From NCBI GenBank assembly GCA_021817625.1, contig JAKASY010000003.1:1-17933 (forward strand): a stretch of 17,933 nt of DNA, read 5' to 3'. Of the stretch, positions 1 to 7,758 are shown piece after piece. Below the pieces are notes generated by a model. That model was not told the origin of the DNA. It did no database searches and saw only the letters and a program-made list of their open reading frames with translations. This DNA comes from Bacillota bacterium (GTDB taxonomy: Bacteria > Bacillota_E > JAJZYS01 > JAILZS01). A program made the position numbers and the translations under genes. The first letter of the stretch is position 1. Each line of letters starts with the position of its first letter.

Positions 1-1
1 G

Positions 2-628
2 CCGGCCATGGCGGCGGTGGCCGAGCGCCTGCGCACCGAGGGGCATCGGCCCTACGTCATCCCGGGCGGCGGCTCGAACGGGCTCGGTGCCCTGGGCTAC
101 GCGCTCTGCGCCATCGAGGTGCGCGAGCAGGCGCAGGCGATGGGCGTGCGCTTCGACGCCGTGGTCGTGGCGAGCGGCGGCGGCGGCACCCAGGCCGGCC
201 TGATCGCCGGCTTCGGCGCGGGCTCCGGCGTGCGCGTCCTCGGCGTGAGCGTCAAGGATCCCGCGGACGCGCAGGTGGCGGCCGTGCGCGACGTCCTTCG
301 CCTGGTGGGCGCTACGCTCGGGCAGGATCTCTCCGCCCTCGAGGACGCCGTCTGGTGCACCGACCGCTTCGTCGGCCCCGGCTACGCGCACCCGACGGAC
401 GAGATGCTGGAGGCCGTGGAGCTGACCGCGCGCCTAGAGGGCGTACTCCTCGACCCCGTGTACACGGGCAAGGCGATGGCGGCCCTGATCGGGCTCGCCC
501 GCGACGGGACGTTCGGCCCGGGCCAGAGGGTGCTCTTCCTGCACACGGGCGGGGCGCCGGCGCTCTACGCCCACACGCAGGAGTTCCTGGCGCGCTGGCG
601 GGCCGGCGGCGGCCCGGCAGGCGGGTAG
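2..628 (+). CDS. D-cysteine desulfhydrase / ACC deaminase-family PLP enzyme (5' partial)
   Basis: This is the C-terminal two thirds of a fold-type II PLP enzyme of the D-cysteine desulfhydrase / 1-aminocyclopropane-1-carboxylate deaminase family. These enzymes break small amino acids down to a 2-oxoacid and ammonia, and also to sulfide when the substrate is cysteine. The frame is open to the window edge, so the real start and the N-terminal PLP-binding lysine lie outside. Counting from the methionine at base 8, visible family motifs are PGGGSNGLGALGY (19-31), the glycine-rich phosphate-binding loop ASGGGGTQAG (55-64), LDPVYTGKAM (149-158) and HTGGAPALYAH (179-189). It lies 39 bases before another PLP enzyme of sulfur amino acid metabolism, which favours a cysteine-type substrate. 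Desulfhydrase, ACC deaminase and L-cysteate lyase cannot be separated from this fragment. Confidence 0.9.
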   Translation, partial: PAMAAVAERLRTEGHRPYVIPGGGSNGLGALGYALCAIEVREQAQAMGVRFDAVVVASGGGGTQAGLIAGFGAGSGVRVLGVSVKDPADAQVAAVRDVLRLVGATLGQDLSALEDAVWCTDRFVGPGYAHPTDEMLEAVELTARLEGVLLDPVYTGKAMAALIGLARDGTFGPGQRVLFLHTGGAPALYAHTQEFLARWRAGGGPAGG

Positions 629-667
629 CTCTGAAGCTCAGCACGCGGTCGGGGAGGGGAGCTGCCA

Positions 668-1795
668 GTGAGCGAGTCGGGAGAGGCCTGGTCCGTCGAG
701 GCGCGCATATTGCACGCCGGCCTGGAGCGGAGCGAGGGGGCGCCGCTCGCGCCGCCGCTCGTGCCGACGAGCGCGTTCGTATCGCAGGGGGCGCCCGACC
801 CGGCCCGCGCCTACGGGCGCAGCGGCAGCCCCACCTGGGAGGCCCTCGAGCTGGCCCTGGGCGAGGCAGAGGGGGCGGAGGCGGTCGTGTTCGCCTCCGG
901 CCAGGCCGCCACCATGGCCCTCATGCTCGCCGTCGGCATCGGTCGTCGGCGCATTGTCCTCGCCGACGACGGCTACTACAACGCCCGCGTCCTGGCCGAG
1001 CGCCTGCGGCCGGGCGGGGCCGAGGCCGTGGCTGTCGACCTCCTCGACCTCGATGCCGTGGCGCGTGCGCTCGGTCGGGAGGGCGGCCTGCTGTGGGCGG
1101 AGACGCCGACGAACCCGCTCCTGCGCGTGGCCGACCTCGAGCGCCTGGCGGAGATCGCCCGCGCCGCGGGCGCGCCGATGGTCGTGGACAACACCGTCGC
1201 CACGCCTCTCCTGCAGCGCCCGCTCGAGCACGGCGCCGACGCCTCGCTCTACTCGCTCACCAAGGCCGTGTCGGGCCACTCCGACGTGCTCCTCGGGGCG
1301 GTCGTGAGCCGCGACCGCGCGCTCCTCGAGAGCGTGCGCCAGTGGCGGACCCTGGGAGGCGGCATCGCCGGCCCGTTCGAGGCCTGGCTCGGCCTCAGGG
1401 GCCTGCGCACCCTGGCCCTGCGCATCGGCCGCCAGAGCGAGAGCGCGCTCACCGTCGCCCGCCACCTCGCGGCCCATCCGGGCGTGCGCGCCGTGCACTA
1501 CCCGGGCGTCGAGCCGTCCACCCTCGCCGTCGCCACGCGCCAGATGCCCCGGGGCTTCGGCCCGCTCCTCTCGTTCGAGGTCGTGGGCGGCGCCGCGGCT
1601 GCGGACCGCGCAGTGGCGGCCGCACGCCTCATCGTGCCGGCCACGAGCTTCGGCGCGGTCGAGTCCACTTGGGAGCGGCGCGGGCGCTGGGCGGGAGAGC
1701 GGGCGCCCGAGGGCCTCATCCGCCTATCCGTGGGGATCGAGCCGGCGGCGGACCTGATCGCCGACATCGACCAAGGCCTGCGGGCCGCCGGCTGA
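668..1795 (+). CDS. Cystathionine gamma-synthase/gamma-lyase-family PLP enzyme
   Basis: A 375-residue member of the Cys/Met metabolism PLP enzyme family, fold type I and cytosolic. It acts in transsulfuration: either gamma-replacement on an activated homoserine or cleavage of cystathionine, homocysteine or methionine. Visible residues include the YGR motif (Y49) for the PLP phosphate, ASGQAA (76-81), DGYYN (101-105) where an aromatic stacks on PLP, ETPTNP (145-150), D174 in MVVDNT for the pyridine nitrogen, and the Schiff-base lysine K199 in SLTKAVSGHSD. RLSVGIE near the C-terminus fits substrate carboxylate binding. The GTG start at 668 is supported by a purine-rich Shine-Dalgarno at 651-661, 6 bases upstream. 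It is somewhat shorter than the usual 380-400 residues but complete. Synthase, lyase and O-acetylhomoserine sulfhydrylase cannot be told apart by eye. It probably shares a transcript with the upstream desulfhydrase-like gene. Confidence 0.92.
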   Translation: MSESGEAWSVEARILHAGLERSEGAPLAPPLVPTSAFVSQGAPDPARAYGRSGSPTWEALELALGEAEGAEAVVFASGQAATMALMLAVGIGRRRIVLADDGYYNARVLAERLRPGGAEAVAVDLLDLDAVARALGREGGLLWAETPTNPLLRVADLERLAEIARAAGAPMVVDNTVATPLLQRPLEHGADASLYSLTKAVSGHSDVLLGAVVSRDRALLESVRQWRTLGGGIAGPFEAWLGLRGLRTLALRIGRQSESALTVARHLAAHPGVRAVHYPGVEPSTLAVATRQMPRGFGPLLSFEVVGGAAAADRAVAAARLIVPATSFGAVESTWERRGRWAGERAPEGLIRLSVGIEPAADLIADIDQGLRAAG

Positions 1796-1901
1796 GCGCC
1801 GGCTCCGCGCCGCGCCCAGGCACCGCCACGCCGTGGGCGCCGGCCGCTCCTTCTGGCACCATAGGGACGCAGGCGAGGATGACGGCGGGAGGGGGCGCGC
1901 G

Positions 1902-2486
1902 GTGCGCATCTACACGCGGACCGGCGACGGCGGCGACACGAGCCTGTGGCGCGAAGAGGGCATGCCGCGGCGGGTGGGCAAGGACGACCTGCGCGTGGAG
2001 GCGTACGGCAGCGTGGACGAGGCGAACTCGGCCATCGGCCTCGCCAAGGCCCTGCTCGACGCGGGCCTCGGGGCCGAGCGCGCGCTCCTCGAGGAGGTGC
2101 AGTCGGCCCTGTTCGCCGTCGGCTCCGAGCTGGCCACGCCCGACCTGACGGAGGCGGGCTACCGCATGGACGACGCGGCGGTGCGCGCGCTCGAGCAGGC
2201 GATCGACGGCCTGGAGGCCGGCCTGCCGCGCCTTCGCTCCTTCATCCTGCCGGACGGCGTGCCTGCGGCGGCGGCCCTGCACGTCGCGCGCACGGCCGTG
2301 CGCCGCAGCGAGCGCGCCGCGGTGCGCCTCGCGCGCGCGACCGGGGCGGAGGGCCGCCCCAACCCGAGCTCGCTCCGCTACCTGAACCGGCTCTCCGACC
2401 TTCTCTTCGTGCTCGCGCGCCACGTGAACGCCCGCGCCGGCGCGGGCGACCGCCCGGTCACGCCCCGGCCGACGGCCGGCGCGTGA
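1902..2486 (+). CDS. pduO: PduO-type ATP:cob(I)alamin adenosyltransferase
   Basis: This enzyme transfers the adenosyl group of ATP to cob(I)alamin, giving adenosylcobalamin; it acts in the cytosol as a trimer. All signature blocks of the PduO type are present in the 194-residue product: TRTGDGGDT (5-13, ATP binding), VEAYGSVDEANSAIG (32-46), FILPDG (114-119), LHVARTAVRRSER (126-138) and YLNRLSDLLFVLAR (160-173). I chose the GTG at 1902 because the protein then begins MRIYTRTGDGG as in the family and a GGGAGGGG Shine-Dalgarno (1888-1895) lies 6 bases upstream. An in-frame ATG at 1833 would add 23 residues without family resemblance. The stop overlaps the start of the downstream transporter. 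No adenosylcobalamin-dependent enzyme or other cobalamin gene is in the window, so its client is unknown. Confidence 0.95.
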   Translation: MRIYTRTGDGGDTSLWREEGMPRRVGKDDLRVEAYGSVDEANSAIGLAKALLDAGLGAERALLEEVQSALFAVGSELATPDLTEAGYRMDDAAVRALEQAIDGLEAGLPRLRSFILPDGVPAAAALHVARTAVRRSERAAVRLARATGAEGRPNPSSLRYLNRLSDLLFVLARHVNARAGAGDRPVTPRPTAGA

Positions 2487-3727
2487 GGGAAAGCGCGGAG
2501 CCGGCGCCCGCGGGCGGGCGCGCCACGGCGCGGCCGGCGCTCCTCGTGACCACGCTCCTGGTCGCGGCCAACCTGCGCGTCGCCGTGGCTAGCGTGCCGC
2601 CCCTGCTCCTGGACATCCGCCACGCCCTGGGCCTGTCCCTGATCGAGGCGGCGCTGCTCACCTCCGCGCCGCTCCTATGCTTCGGCCTCCTCGCCCCGCT
2701 CGGCGCGGCGGCGGTGCGCCGCTTCGGCCTGCGGAGCGCCCTCGCCATCGCTCTCGTCGTGCTCACCCTCGGCCTCGCCCTGCGCCTCGGGCCGAGCGTC
2801 CCGACCCTGTTCGCCGGCACGGTCCTCGCCGGCGCCGGCGTGGCCATGGCGAACGTGCTGCTGCCGGCGCTCGTCAAGGACGCGTTCGGCGCACGCCTGG
2901 GCCTTGCCACGGGGCTGTACACGACGGCCATGGGCCTCGCCGCCGCCCTGGCCGCCGGCCTGAGCGCCCCCCTGGCCGGCCTGAGCGCGCTCGGCTGGCG
3001 CCTGGGACTCGGCGTCTGGCTCGTGCCGTGCGCGTGCGCCCTTGCCGCCTGGCTGCGCGTCGGCGCCGCCGCCCCGGCGCTGCCGCCCGCCCGCGCCAAG
3101 ACGGGCGGGGCGGGGCCGTCCTGGCGCGCCGCCGCCGCCGATCCGGTGGCCGTGGGCCTCACCCTGTTCATGGGGCTGCAGTCCGTTGGCTACTACGCCC
3201 TTCTGAGCTGGCTTCCGGCGCTCTTCGAGAGCCACGGGCTCAGCGCCATCCAGGGAGGGCTCTTGCTGTCGGTGCAGGGGCTCGTGGGCATGCCCTTCGG
3301 CCTTCTCCTGCCCGCGCTCGTGCACCGGCTGCGCGACGCGCGCCCGCTCGTGGCGGCGGTGAGCGGCCTCACGCTCGTCGGCCTCTTGGGACTCGCGCTG
3401 GCGCCCATGCTCTCGCCCCTGCTTTGGGTGGTCGTCGTCGGCGTCGGCCAGGGCGCCACCTTCCCGCTCGCCCTCACGCTCATCGGCCTGCGCAGCCGGG
3501 GAGGGGAGGCCACGGCGCTCCTGTCCACGTTCGTGCAGAGCGGTGGCTACGTGCTGGCGACGGTCGGGCCGCTGGCGCTCGCCCTCTTGCGCCAGTGGAG
3601 CGGCGGCTGGGCGGTGCCCTTCGGCGCGCTCGCGGCCCTCACCCTCGTGCAGACGGCGGCCGGCGTGGGCGCGGCCCGGCGGCGCTACGCCTTCGGCGCC
3701 GAGCTGGGGGACGCCGCAGCGCTCTGA
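2483..3727 (+). CDS. MFS transporter, CynX/NimT-like
   Basis: A 414-residue integral membrane transporter of the major facilitator superfamily with about 12 hydrophobic helices. The N-terminal part has the pattern of the CynX (cyanate) / NimT group: ANLRVAVASVPPLLLDI (29-45), LLTSAPLLCFGLLAPLG (58-74), a motif-A-like APLGAAAVRRFGLR (71-84), and NVLLPALVKDAFG (124-136). The substrate is not predictable; members move small anions or drug-like molecules. The start is assigned to the GTG at 2483, which shares the sequence GTGA with the stop codon of the adenosyltransferase gene. No Shine-Dalgarno precedes it, so translation probably depends on ribosomes finishing the upstream gene. Much longer open reading in this frame extends left of 2483, but it overlaps the adenosyltransferase and looks like a GC artefact. 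The coupling to a cobalamin enzyme may be merely positional. Confidence 0.88.
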   Translation: MRESAEPAPAGGRATARPALLVTTLLVAANLRVAVASVPPLLLDIRHALGLSLIEAALLTSAPLLCFGLLAPLGAAAVRRFGLRSALAIALVVLTLGLALRLGPSVPTLFAGTVLAGAGVAMANVLLPALVKDAFGARLGLATGLYTTAMGLAAALAAGLSAPLAGLSALGWRLGLGVWLVPCACALAAWLRVGAAAPALPPARAKTGGAGPSWRAAAADPVAVGLTLFMGLQSVGYYALLSWLPALFESHGLSAIQGGLLLSVQGLVGMPFGLLLPALVHRLRDARPLVAAVSGLTLVGLLGLALAPMLSPLLWVVVVGVGQGATFPLALTLIGLRSRGGEATALLSTFVQSGGYVLATVGPLALALLRQWSGGWAVPFGALAALTLVQTAAGVGAARRRYAFGAELGDAAAL

Positions 3728-3739
3728 CGCGCCGATGAC

Positions 3740-3762
3740 GTGGGCGGGATCCGCCCCGCCAC
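3740..3762 (+). terminator. Possible transcription-end hairpin after the MFS gene
   Basis: Twelve bases after the MFS stop there is a perfect 6-bp stem, GGGCGG (3742-3747) and CCGCCC (3751-3756), with a 3-base loop. An outer GTGG/CCAC (3740-3743 and 3759-3762) could extend the stem across a bulge. There is no T-run, so an intrinsic terminator is only possible, not shown. It separates the left gene cluster from the Nramp gene. Confidence 0.3.
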
Positions 3763-3787
3763 GCTCGAGCCCGCGCCAGCCGCCGCC

Positions 3788-3829
3788 TTGACCGCGGAAG
3801 TTGGCCATGGCTGACTTAGCCTTGGCTAA
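3788..3829 (+). promoter_or_regulatory. Upstream region of Nramp gene with 14-bp palindrome (candidate metalloregulator operator)
   Basis: A perfect inverted repeat, TTAGCC (3816-3821) and GGCTAA (3824-3829) separated by TT, lies 23 bases before the chosen Nramp start. It follows a -35-like TTGACC at 3788-3793. It is one of the few AT-containing patches in this GC-rich stretch. The TTAG...CTAA layout resembles operators of DtxR/MntR-family metal repressors, which are known to control Nramp genes. No convincing -10 hexamer is visible, though weak TGACTT (3812-3817) lies 18 bases after the -35. The sequence shows the palindrome; assignment to a metal regulator is inference. Confidence 0.45.
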
Positions 3830-3836
3830 CGACGGC

Positions 3837-3847
3837 AAAAGGGGTGG
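3837..3847 (+). promoter_or_regulatory. Ribosome binding site deciding the Nramp start
   Basis: The run AAAAGGGGTGG ends 5 bases before the GTG at 3853 and is the only Shine-Dalgarno-like sequence here. It overlaps the alternative GTG at 3844, so it favours 3853 as the start. The two options differ by three residues. Confidence 0.5.
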
Positions 3848-3852
3848 CGGTC

Positions 3853-5115
3853 GTGCTCCCTGTCGAAGACGGCCGTCACCGCCGGACGCCACGCCCCACC
3901 CTATCGTGGCTGGCCCTTGCCCTCGCGGCGGTCGGCCCGGGCCTGATGGTCATGCTGGCCGACACCGACGCCGGCAGCATCATCACGGCCGCCCAGTCCG
4001 GAGCGCGCTGGGGCTACGCCATGCTCTTGCCCCAGGTCGCCCTCATCCCCGTGCTCTTCCTGGTGCAGGAGATGACCGTGCGCCTCGGTGCCGCGACGGG
4101 CAAGGGCCACGGCGAGCTGATCCGCGAGCGCTTCGGCCCGGGCTGGGCGGCGCTCTCGGTCGGGACGCTCTTCCTGTCCGGCGTGGGCGCCCTGGTGACG
4201 GAGTTCTCGGGCATCGCCGGCTTCGGGCTCCTCTTCGGCGTGCCCGCGTGGCTGTCCGTGTCGCTCGCGACCGTCCTTCTCGTCGCGCTCGGCCTCAGCG
4301 GCAGCTATCGTCGGGTCGAGCGCGTCGGCATCGCGGTGGGCCTCCTGGAGCTCTTTTTCATCCCGGCCGCCGTCATGGCCCATCCCAACGCTGCGTCGCT
4401 GGCCGCGGGGCTGGGCAGCCTGCCCATCACGAGCCGCGGCTACGTGTTCCTGGTGGCGGCCAACGTCGGCGCCGTGATCATGCCCTGGATGGTGTTCTAC
4501 CAGCAGGGCGCGGTCGTCGACAAGGCGCTCCGGGTGCGCCACCTCCCGCACGCACGCTGGGACACCCTCGCGGGTTCGATCCTCACCCAGGTGATCATGA
4601 TCGCGGTCGTGGTGGCGACCGCTGCCACGCTGGGACAGACGAGCCCGGGCCAGCCGCTCAACTCGGTCGGGGAGATCGCGGACGCGCTCACGCCGTTTAT
4701 CGGCGCCGTTGGCGCTAGGGCGATCTTCGGCCTGGGCATCCTCGGCGCCAGCTTCGTGGCCGCCCTGGTGGTCTCCATCGCGGGCGCGTACGGGGTGGGC
4801 GAGGCCCTCGGCCTGCCGCACAGCCTGAACAGCCGTCCCCGGCAGGCGCCGCTCTTCTACGGCGTGTACACGCTGGCGCACGTCGGCGGCGCCCTGCTGG
4901 TCATCCTGAGCATCGGCAGCCTCGTCAACGTCAGCATCGACGTCGAGGTGATGAACGCGATGCTCCTGCCGATCGTGCTGGGCTTCCTGCTCGTGCTGGA
5001 GGCGCGCGCGCTACCTAGGCGGTGGCGGATGCACGGGGCGCACCGCTACGCCGTATGGGCCGTGTCCGCCCTGGTCATGGCGTTTGGCCTGTACATGGCT
5101 GCCACCATGGTGTGA
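3853..5115 (+). CDS. Nramp-family divalent metal transporter (variant motifs)
   Basis: A 420-residue membrane protein of the Nramp family, which imports divalent metals such as manganese or iron by proton-coupled transport; about 11 hydrophobic helices are visible. The helix 1 metal-binding motif, DPGN in canonical members, reads D39-A-G-S42 within ADTDAGSIITAAQSG. The helix 6 motif, normally ending MPH, reads GAVIMPW (206-212). The metal-binding aspartate and the helix 6 methionine (M210) are therefore kept, while the asparagine is serine and the histidine is tryptophan. The segment FYQQGAVVDK follows in helix 6. The retained methionine argues for a transition metal rather than magnesium; that is inference. 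The gene stands alone, with a palindrome upstream that could bind a metal-sensing repressor. The start could also be the GTG at 3844. Confidence 0.88.
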   Translation: MLPVEDGRHRRTPRPTLSWLALALAAVGPGLMVMLADTDAGSIITAAQSGARWGYAMLLPQVALIPVLFLVQEMTVRLGAATGKGHGELIRERFGPGWAALSVGTLFLSGVGALVTEFSGIAGFGLLFGVPAWLSVSLATVLLVALGLSGSYRRVERVGIAVGLLELFFIPAAVMAHPNAASLAAGLGSLPITSRGYVFLVAANVGAVIMPWMVFYQQGAVVDKALRVRHLPHARWDTLAGSILTQVIMIAVVVATAATLGQTSPGQPLNSVGEIADALTPFIGAVGARAIFGLGILGASFVAALVVSIAGAYGVGEALGLPHSLNSRPRQAPLFYGVYTLAHVGGALLVILSIGSLVNVSIDVEVMNAMLLPIVLGFLLVLEARALPRRWRMHGAHRYAVWAVSALVMAFGLYMAATMV

Positions 5116-5294
5116 CGCCAGCCCGGCTGCCGTGATCGCCGCCGGTCAAGGCACGAGCCGGGAAGGATACCGGCCGCGCGCTCGTCTGGGGCAGGGGGGC
5201 CCGCTGCGTCCTCCTGCGCGCGCTCAAGAGCCTAGCCCCGGTCGGCCGGCGAGGCCGCTGCGGGTCACACCACGCGGCTACCTGGTCGCGATCA

Positions 5295-5303
5295 TGGCAT
5301 AAC
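5295..5303 (+). promoter_or_regulatory. Possible extended -10 promoter element for cydAB
   Basis: TGG followed by CATAAC (5298-5303) resembles an extended -10 element (TGn plus a 4/6 match to TATAAT). It lies about 60 bases before the cydA start in the 250-base gap after the Nramp gene. No good -35 is placed at 16-18 bases, so this is a weak call. Confidence 0.28.
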
Positions 5304-5365
5304 AGGCTCGCGCGCAGCGCACGCTCTGCGGTGTCGAAGACCTGCACGGACTGGGGCTCAGACGC

Positions 5366-6676
5366 ATGCCGGATCTCATGGCCGCGCGCATCCAGATGGC
5401 GTTCACGCTTGGCTTCCACATGCTCTTCGCCGCGTTTGGCGTCGGCTTTCCCTTGTTCATGAGCGTCGCCGAGGGCCTGGCCCTTCGCGGCGGCGGCGCG
5501 CACTACCTGGCCCTTGCCAGGAGCTGGGGGCGGGCCAACGCGGTGCTTTTCGCCATCGGCGCGGTGAGCGGCACGGCCCTCTCCTTCGAGCTGGGCCTTC
5601 TGTGGCCCGGATTCATGCGCTACGCCGGCAGCACGATGGGAGCAGGGTTCGTCGCCGAAGGCTTTGCCTTCTTCGTCGAAGCCATCTTCATCGGGCTCTA
5701 CCTGTACGGCTGGGATCGGCTCTCGCCCAGGGCCCACTGGCTCGCGGGCCTGCCCATCGTGCTGGCGGGCCCGGCATCGGCGGCGCTCGTCGTGTCGGTC
5801 GACGCGTGGATGCAGCACCCGAACGGGGCCGCCATGCTGGCCCGAAACCCGACCGCCGCGCACCCGGGCGCCATGCTGTTTGGCAATCCCCACTGGCCGG
5901 CCATGGCGGTGCACGCGACGATCGCCTGCTACGCGGCGTGCGCCTTCACCGTGGCGGCCGTCTACGCCTACGGCATGCTGCGTGGCCGGCGCGACGCCCT
6001 GCACCGAGGCGCCGTGCGCGTCGCCCTGGTCGTCGGCACCGCCGCCGCGCTGGCCATGCCGTTGACCGGAGACGTGAGCGGCAAGGCCGTCGCCCGCTTC
6101 CAGCCCGTGAAGCTTGCGGCCATGGAGTCGCAGTTCCACAGCCAAGAGGCGGCCCCCCTGCGCATCGGCGGGCTGCCCGACCCGGCCCATCGCACCGTGC
6201 GCTACGCGCTCGAGATCCCGGGCGGGCTCAGCTGGCTCGCCTACGGCAGCGCCCGCAGCCGCGTGAGCGGGCTCGACGGCGTGCCGACCCGCAACTGGCC
6301 CAACGTGACGGTCACCCACATCGCGTTCCAGCTCATGGTGGCCTGCGGCTTCGCGCTGGTCGCGATCGCGCTGTGGTACTGGGCGGTGGCGCTAAAGAGG
6401 CGCGCGCGACTGCCTCGCGGGCTCCTTCGCGCCCTGGTGGCGGGATGCCCGGTCGGCCTTCTGGCGCTGGAGACCGGCTGGATCGTCACGGAGGTCGGCC
6501 GCCAGCCCTGGATTGTGTACGGGGTTCAGCGCACGAGCGCGGCGATCACGCCCGTGCACGGACTCGCCGGCTTTCTGGCCGCGTTCGTCGTCCTCTATCT
6601 CCTCCTCGCCGCCACCGTGGTGTGGCTCTTGCGCAAGGTGGAGCAGGATGCGCCCCGGGCGGCGATGGCCGCGTGA
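5366..6676 (+). CDS. cydA: Cytochrome bd quinol oxidase subunit I
   Basis: Subunit I of the bd-type terminal oxidase, which oxidises quinol and reduces oxygen to water in the cytoplasmic membrane; it holds haems b558, b595 and d. The 436-residue protein shows H18 (GFHMLFA), aligning with the haem ligand His19 of E. coli. H183 (AVHATIACY) and M324 (FQLMVACG) match the b558 ligands. KLAAMES (249-255) carries the quinol-site Lys/Glu, E75 and E98/E105 lie in the haem region, and the signature GWIVTEVGRQPW spans 371-382. The region between KLAAMES and the next helix is short, as in short-Q-loop enzymes of Gram-positives. Start is ATG; the Shine-Dalgarno is weak (TGGGG about 11 bases upstream). The stop overlaps cydB. 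No cydDC assembly transporter is in the window. Confidence 0.97.
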   Translation: MPDLMAARIQMAFTLGFHMLFAAFGVGFPLFMSVAEGLALRGGGAHYLALARSWGRANAVLFAIGAVSGTALSFELGLLWPGFMRYAGSTMGAGFVAEGFAFFVEAIFIGLYLYGWDRLSPRAHWLAGLPIVLAGPASAALVVSVDAWMQHPNGAAMLARNPTAAHPGAMLFGNPHWPAMAVHATIACYAACAFTVAAVYAYGMLRGRRDALHRGAVRVALVVGTAAALAMPLTGDVSGKAVARFQPVKLAAMESQFHSQEAAPLRIGGLPDPAHRTVRYALEIPGGLSWLAYGSARSRVSGLDGVPTRNWPNVTVTHIAFQLMVACGFALVAIALWYWAVALKRRARLPRGLLRALVAGCPVGLLALETGWIVTEVGRQPWIVYGVQRTSAAITPVHGLAGFLAAFVVLYLLLAATVVWLLRKVEQDAPRAAMAA

Positions 6677-7704
6677 CCAGCCACGACCTCGCCACCGCTG
6701 TGGGCCTTTTGGCGCTCCTTGTGCTCACGGCGTACCTCATCCTGGGCGGCGCGGATTTCGGCGGTGGCGTCTGGGACCTGCTGGCCCATGGCCCGCGGGC
6801 CGACGCACAGCGCAGGGCCATCTCCTCCGCCATGGGCCCGGTGTGGGAGGCCAACCACGTCTGGCTGATCTTCTTCGTCGTCCTCTTGTTCACGGGCTTC
6901 CCGCGCGCCTTCTGGGCCCTTACCATCGCTTTGTTCCTGCCGCTTCACCTGGTGCTCTTCGGCATCATCTTGCGCGGCGCCTCGTTCGTCTTCCGTGCCC
7001 ACGGCAACCTGGGTAGCCCGGTCCGGAGCGCCTGGGGGAGCGTGTTCGGGGCGGGCAGCACGGTGACCATCATCCTGCTCGGGGCCGCGCTGGCCGCGGT
7101 CTCGTCGGGCGGCATCCGGGTGACGAGCGGGGCCGTGAGCGCCGACCCCCTCCACTCCTGGCTGAGTCCCTTCGCCGTCGCCACCGGCCTGCTGGCGCTC
7201 TTGGTCGCCGCCTACCTCGCCGCCGTCTTCCTTACGCTCGAGACCTCCGGCCCGCTGCGCGAGGACTTTCGCATCCGCGCCATCGCCACCGGCGCCGCCG
7301 CCACGGCGGTCGCGCTCCTGGACCTGCCGCTCATGGGGTCTTTCGCGCCGCACCTGTGGCTGCGGTTCTGGCGCCCCTGGGCGGCGCTCGTGCCGGCCGC
7401 GGCGATCGTGCTGGCGGCGGGGTCCCTTTTGGCCCTGCTCTCACGACGGTACCGGGCGGCGCGGATCCTCTCGGCCGGAGGCGTGGCCGTCCTCTTGTGG
7501 GGCTGGGCCAGCGCCGAGTGGCCGTACCTCATCTATCCGGACTTCACGCTCGGGGACAGCGCCGCGCCGACGCCGGCCCTCGAGCAGACGCTGCTCACGC
7601 TGCCGTTCGGCCTGGTCCTGCTCGTACCGTCCCTTTGGCTCCTGCTGCGCGTGTTCAAGGGCAGAAATCCCGCCGCGGAGCGCAGGCCGCGCGAGGCCCG
7701 CTGA
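6673..7704 (+). CDS. cydB: Cytochrome bd quinol oxidase subunit II
   Basis: The partner subunit of CydA, needed for haem d insertion and stability of the bd oxidase. The 343-residue protein has about eight membrane helices and the typical N-terminal blocks YLILGGADFGGGVWDL (21-36) and GPVWEANHVWLI (55-66), followed by FTGFPRAFW. The C-terminal SAEWPYLIYPDFT block also matches the family. The start is the GTG at 6673, inside a GTGA overlap with the cydA stop. No strong Shine-Dalgarno is present, so the two subunits are probably made by coupled translation. The gene ends 54 bases before the convergent oxidase gene on the other strand; only a weak 5-bp stem (7731-7735 with 7741-7745) is seen between them. 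Confidence 0.97.
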   Translation: MTSHDLATAVGLLALLVLTAYLILGGADFGGGVWDLLAHGPRADAQRRAISSAMGPVWEANHVWLIFFVVLLFTGFPRAFWALTIALFLPLHLVLFGIILRGASFVFRAHGNLGSPVRSAWGSVFGAGSTVTIILLGAALAAVSSGGIRVTSGAVSADPLHSWLSPFAVATGLLALLVAAYLAAVFLTLETSGPLREDFRIRAIATGAAATAVALLDLPLMGSFAPHLWLRFWRPWAALVPAAAIVLAAGSLLALLSRRYRAARILSAGGVAVLLWGWASAEWPYLIYPDFTLGDSAAPTPALEQTLLTLPFGLVLLVPSLWLLLRVFKGRNPAAERRPREAR

Positions 7705-7758
7705 GCGCTGTGCCACGGCCAGGCAGGGCGGCGCCCATTCGGCGCTCGGCGCACCGGG

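Noticed and set aside
1833..1901. Earlier ATG start for the adenosyltransferase
   Set aside because: The added 23 residues do not match the family, while GTG 1902 has a Shine-Dalgarno and gives the usual N-terminus.
355..2148. Plus-strand frame of about 600 codons across the first three genes
   Set aside because: Arg/Pro/Gly-rich shadow frame overlapping two well-supported PLP enzymes and the adenosyltransferase; no motif.
5122..5162. Inverted repeat CCCGGCT / AGCCGGG after the Nramp gene as a terminator
   Set aside because: The loop is 27 bases, there is no T-run and 7-bp GC-only repeats are expected often at this base composition.
7731..7745. Small stem GCGCC / GGCGC between cydB and the convergent oxidase gene
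   Set aside because: Only five base pairs with no T-run; too weak to call a terminator.
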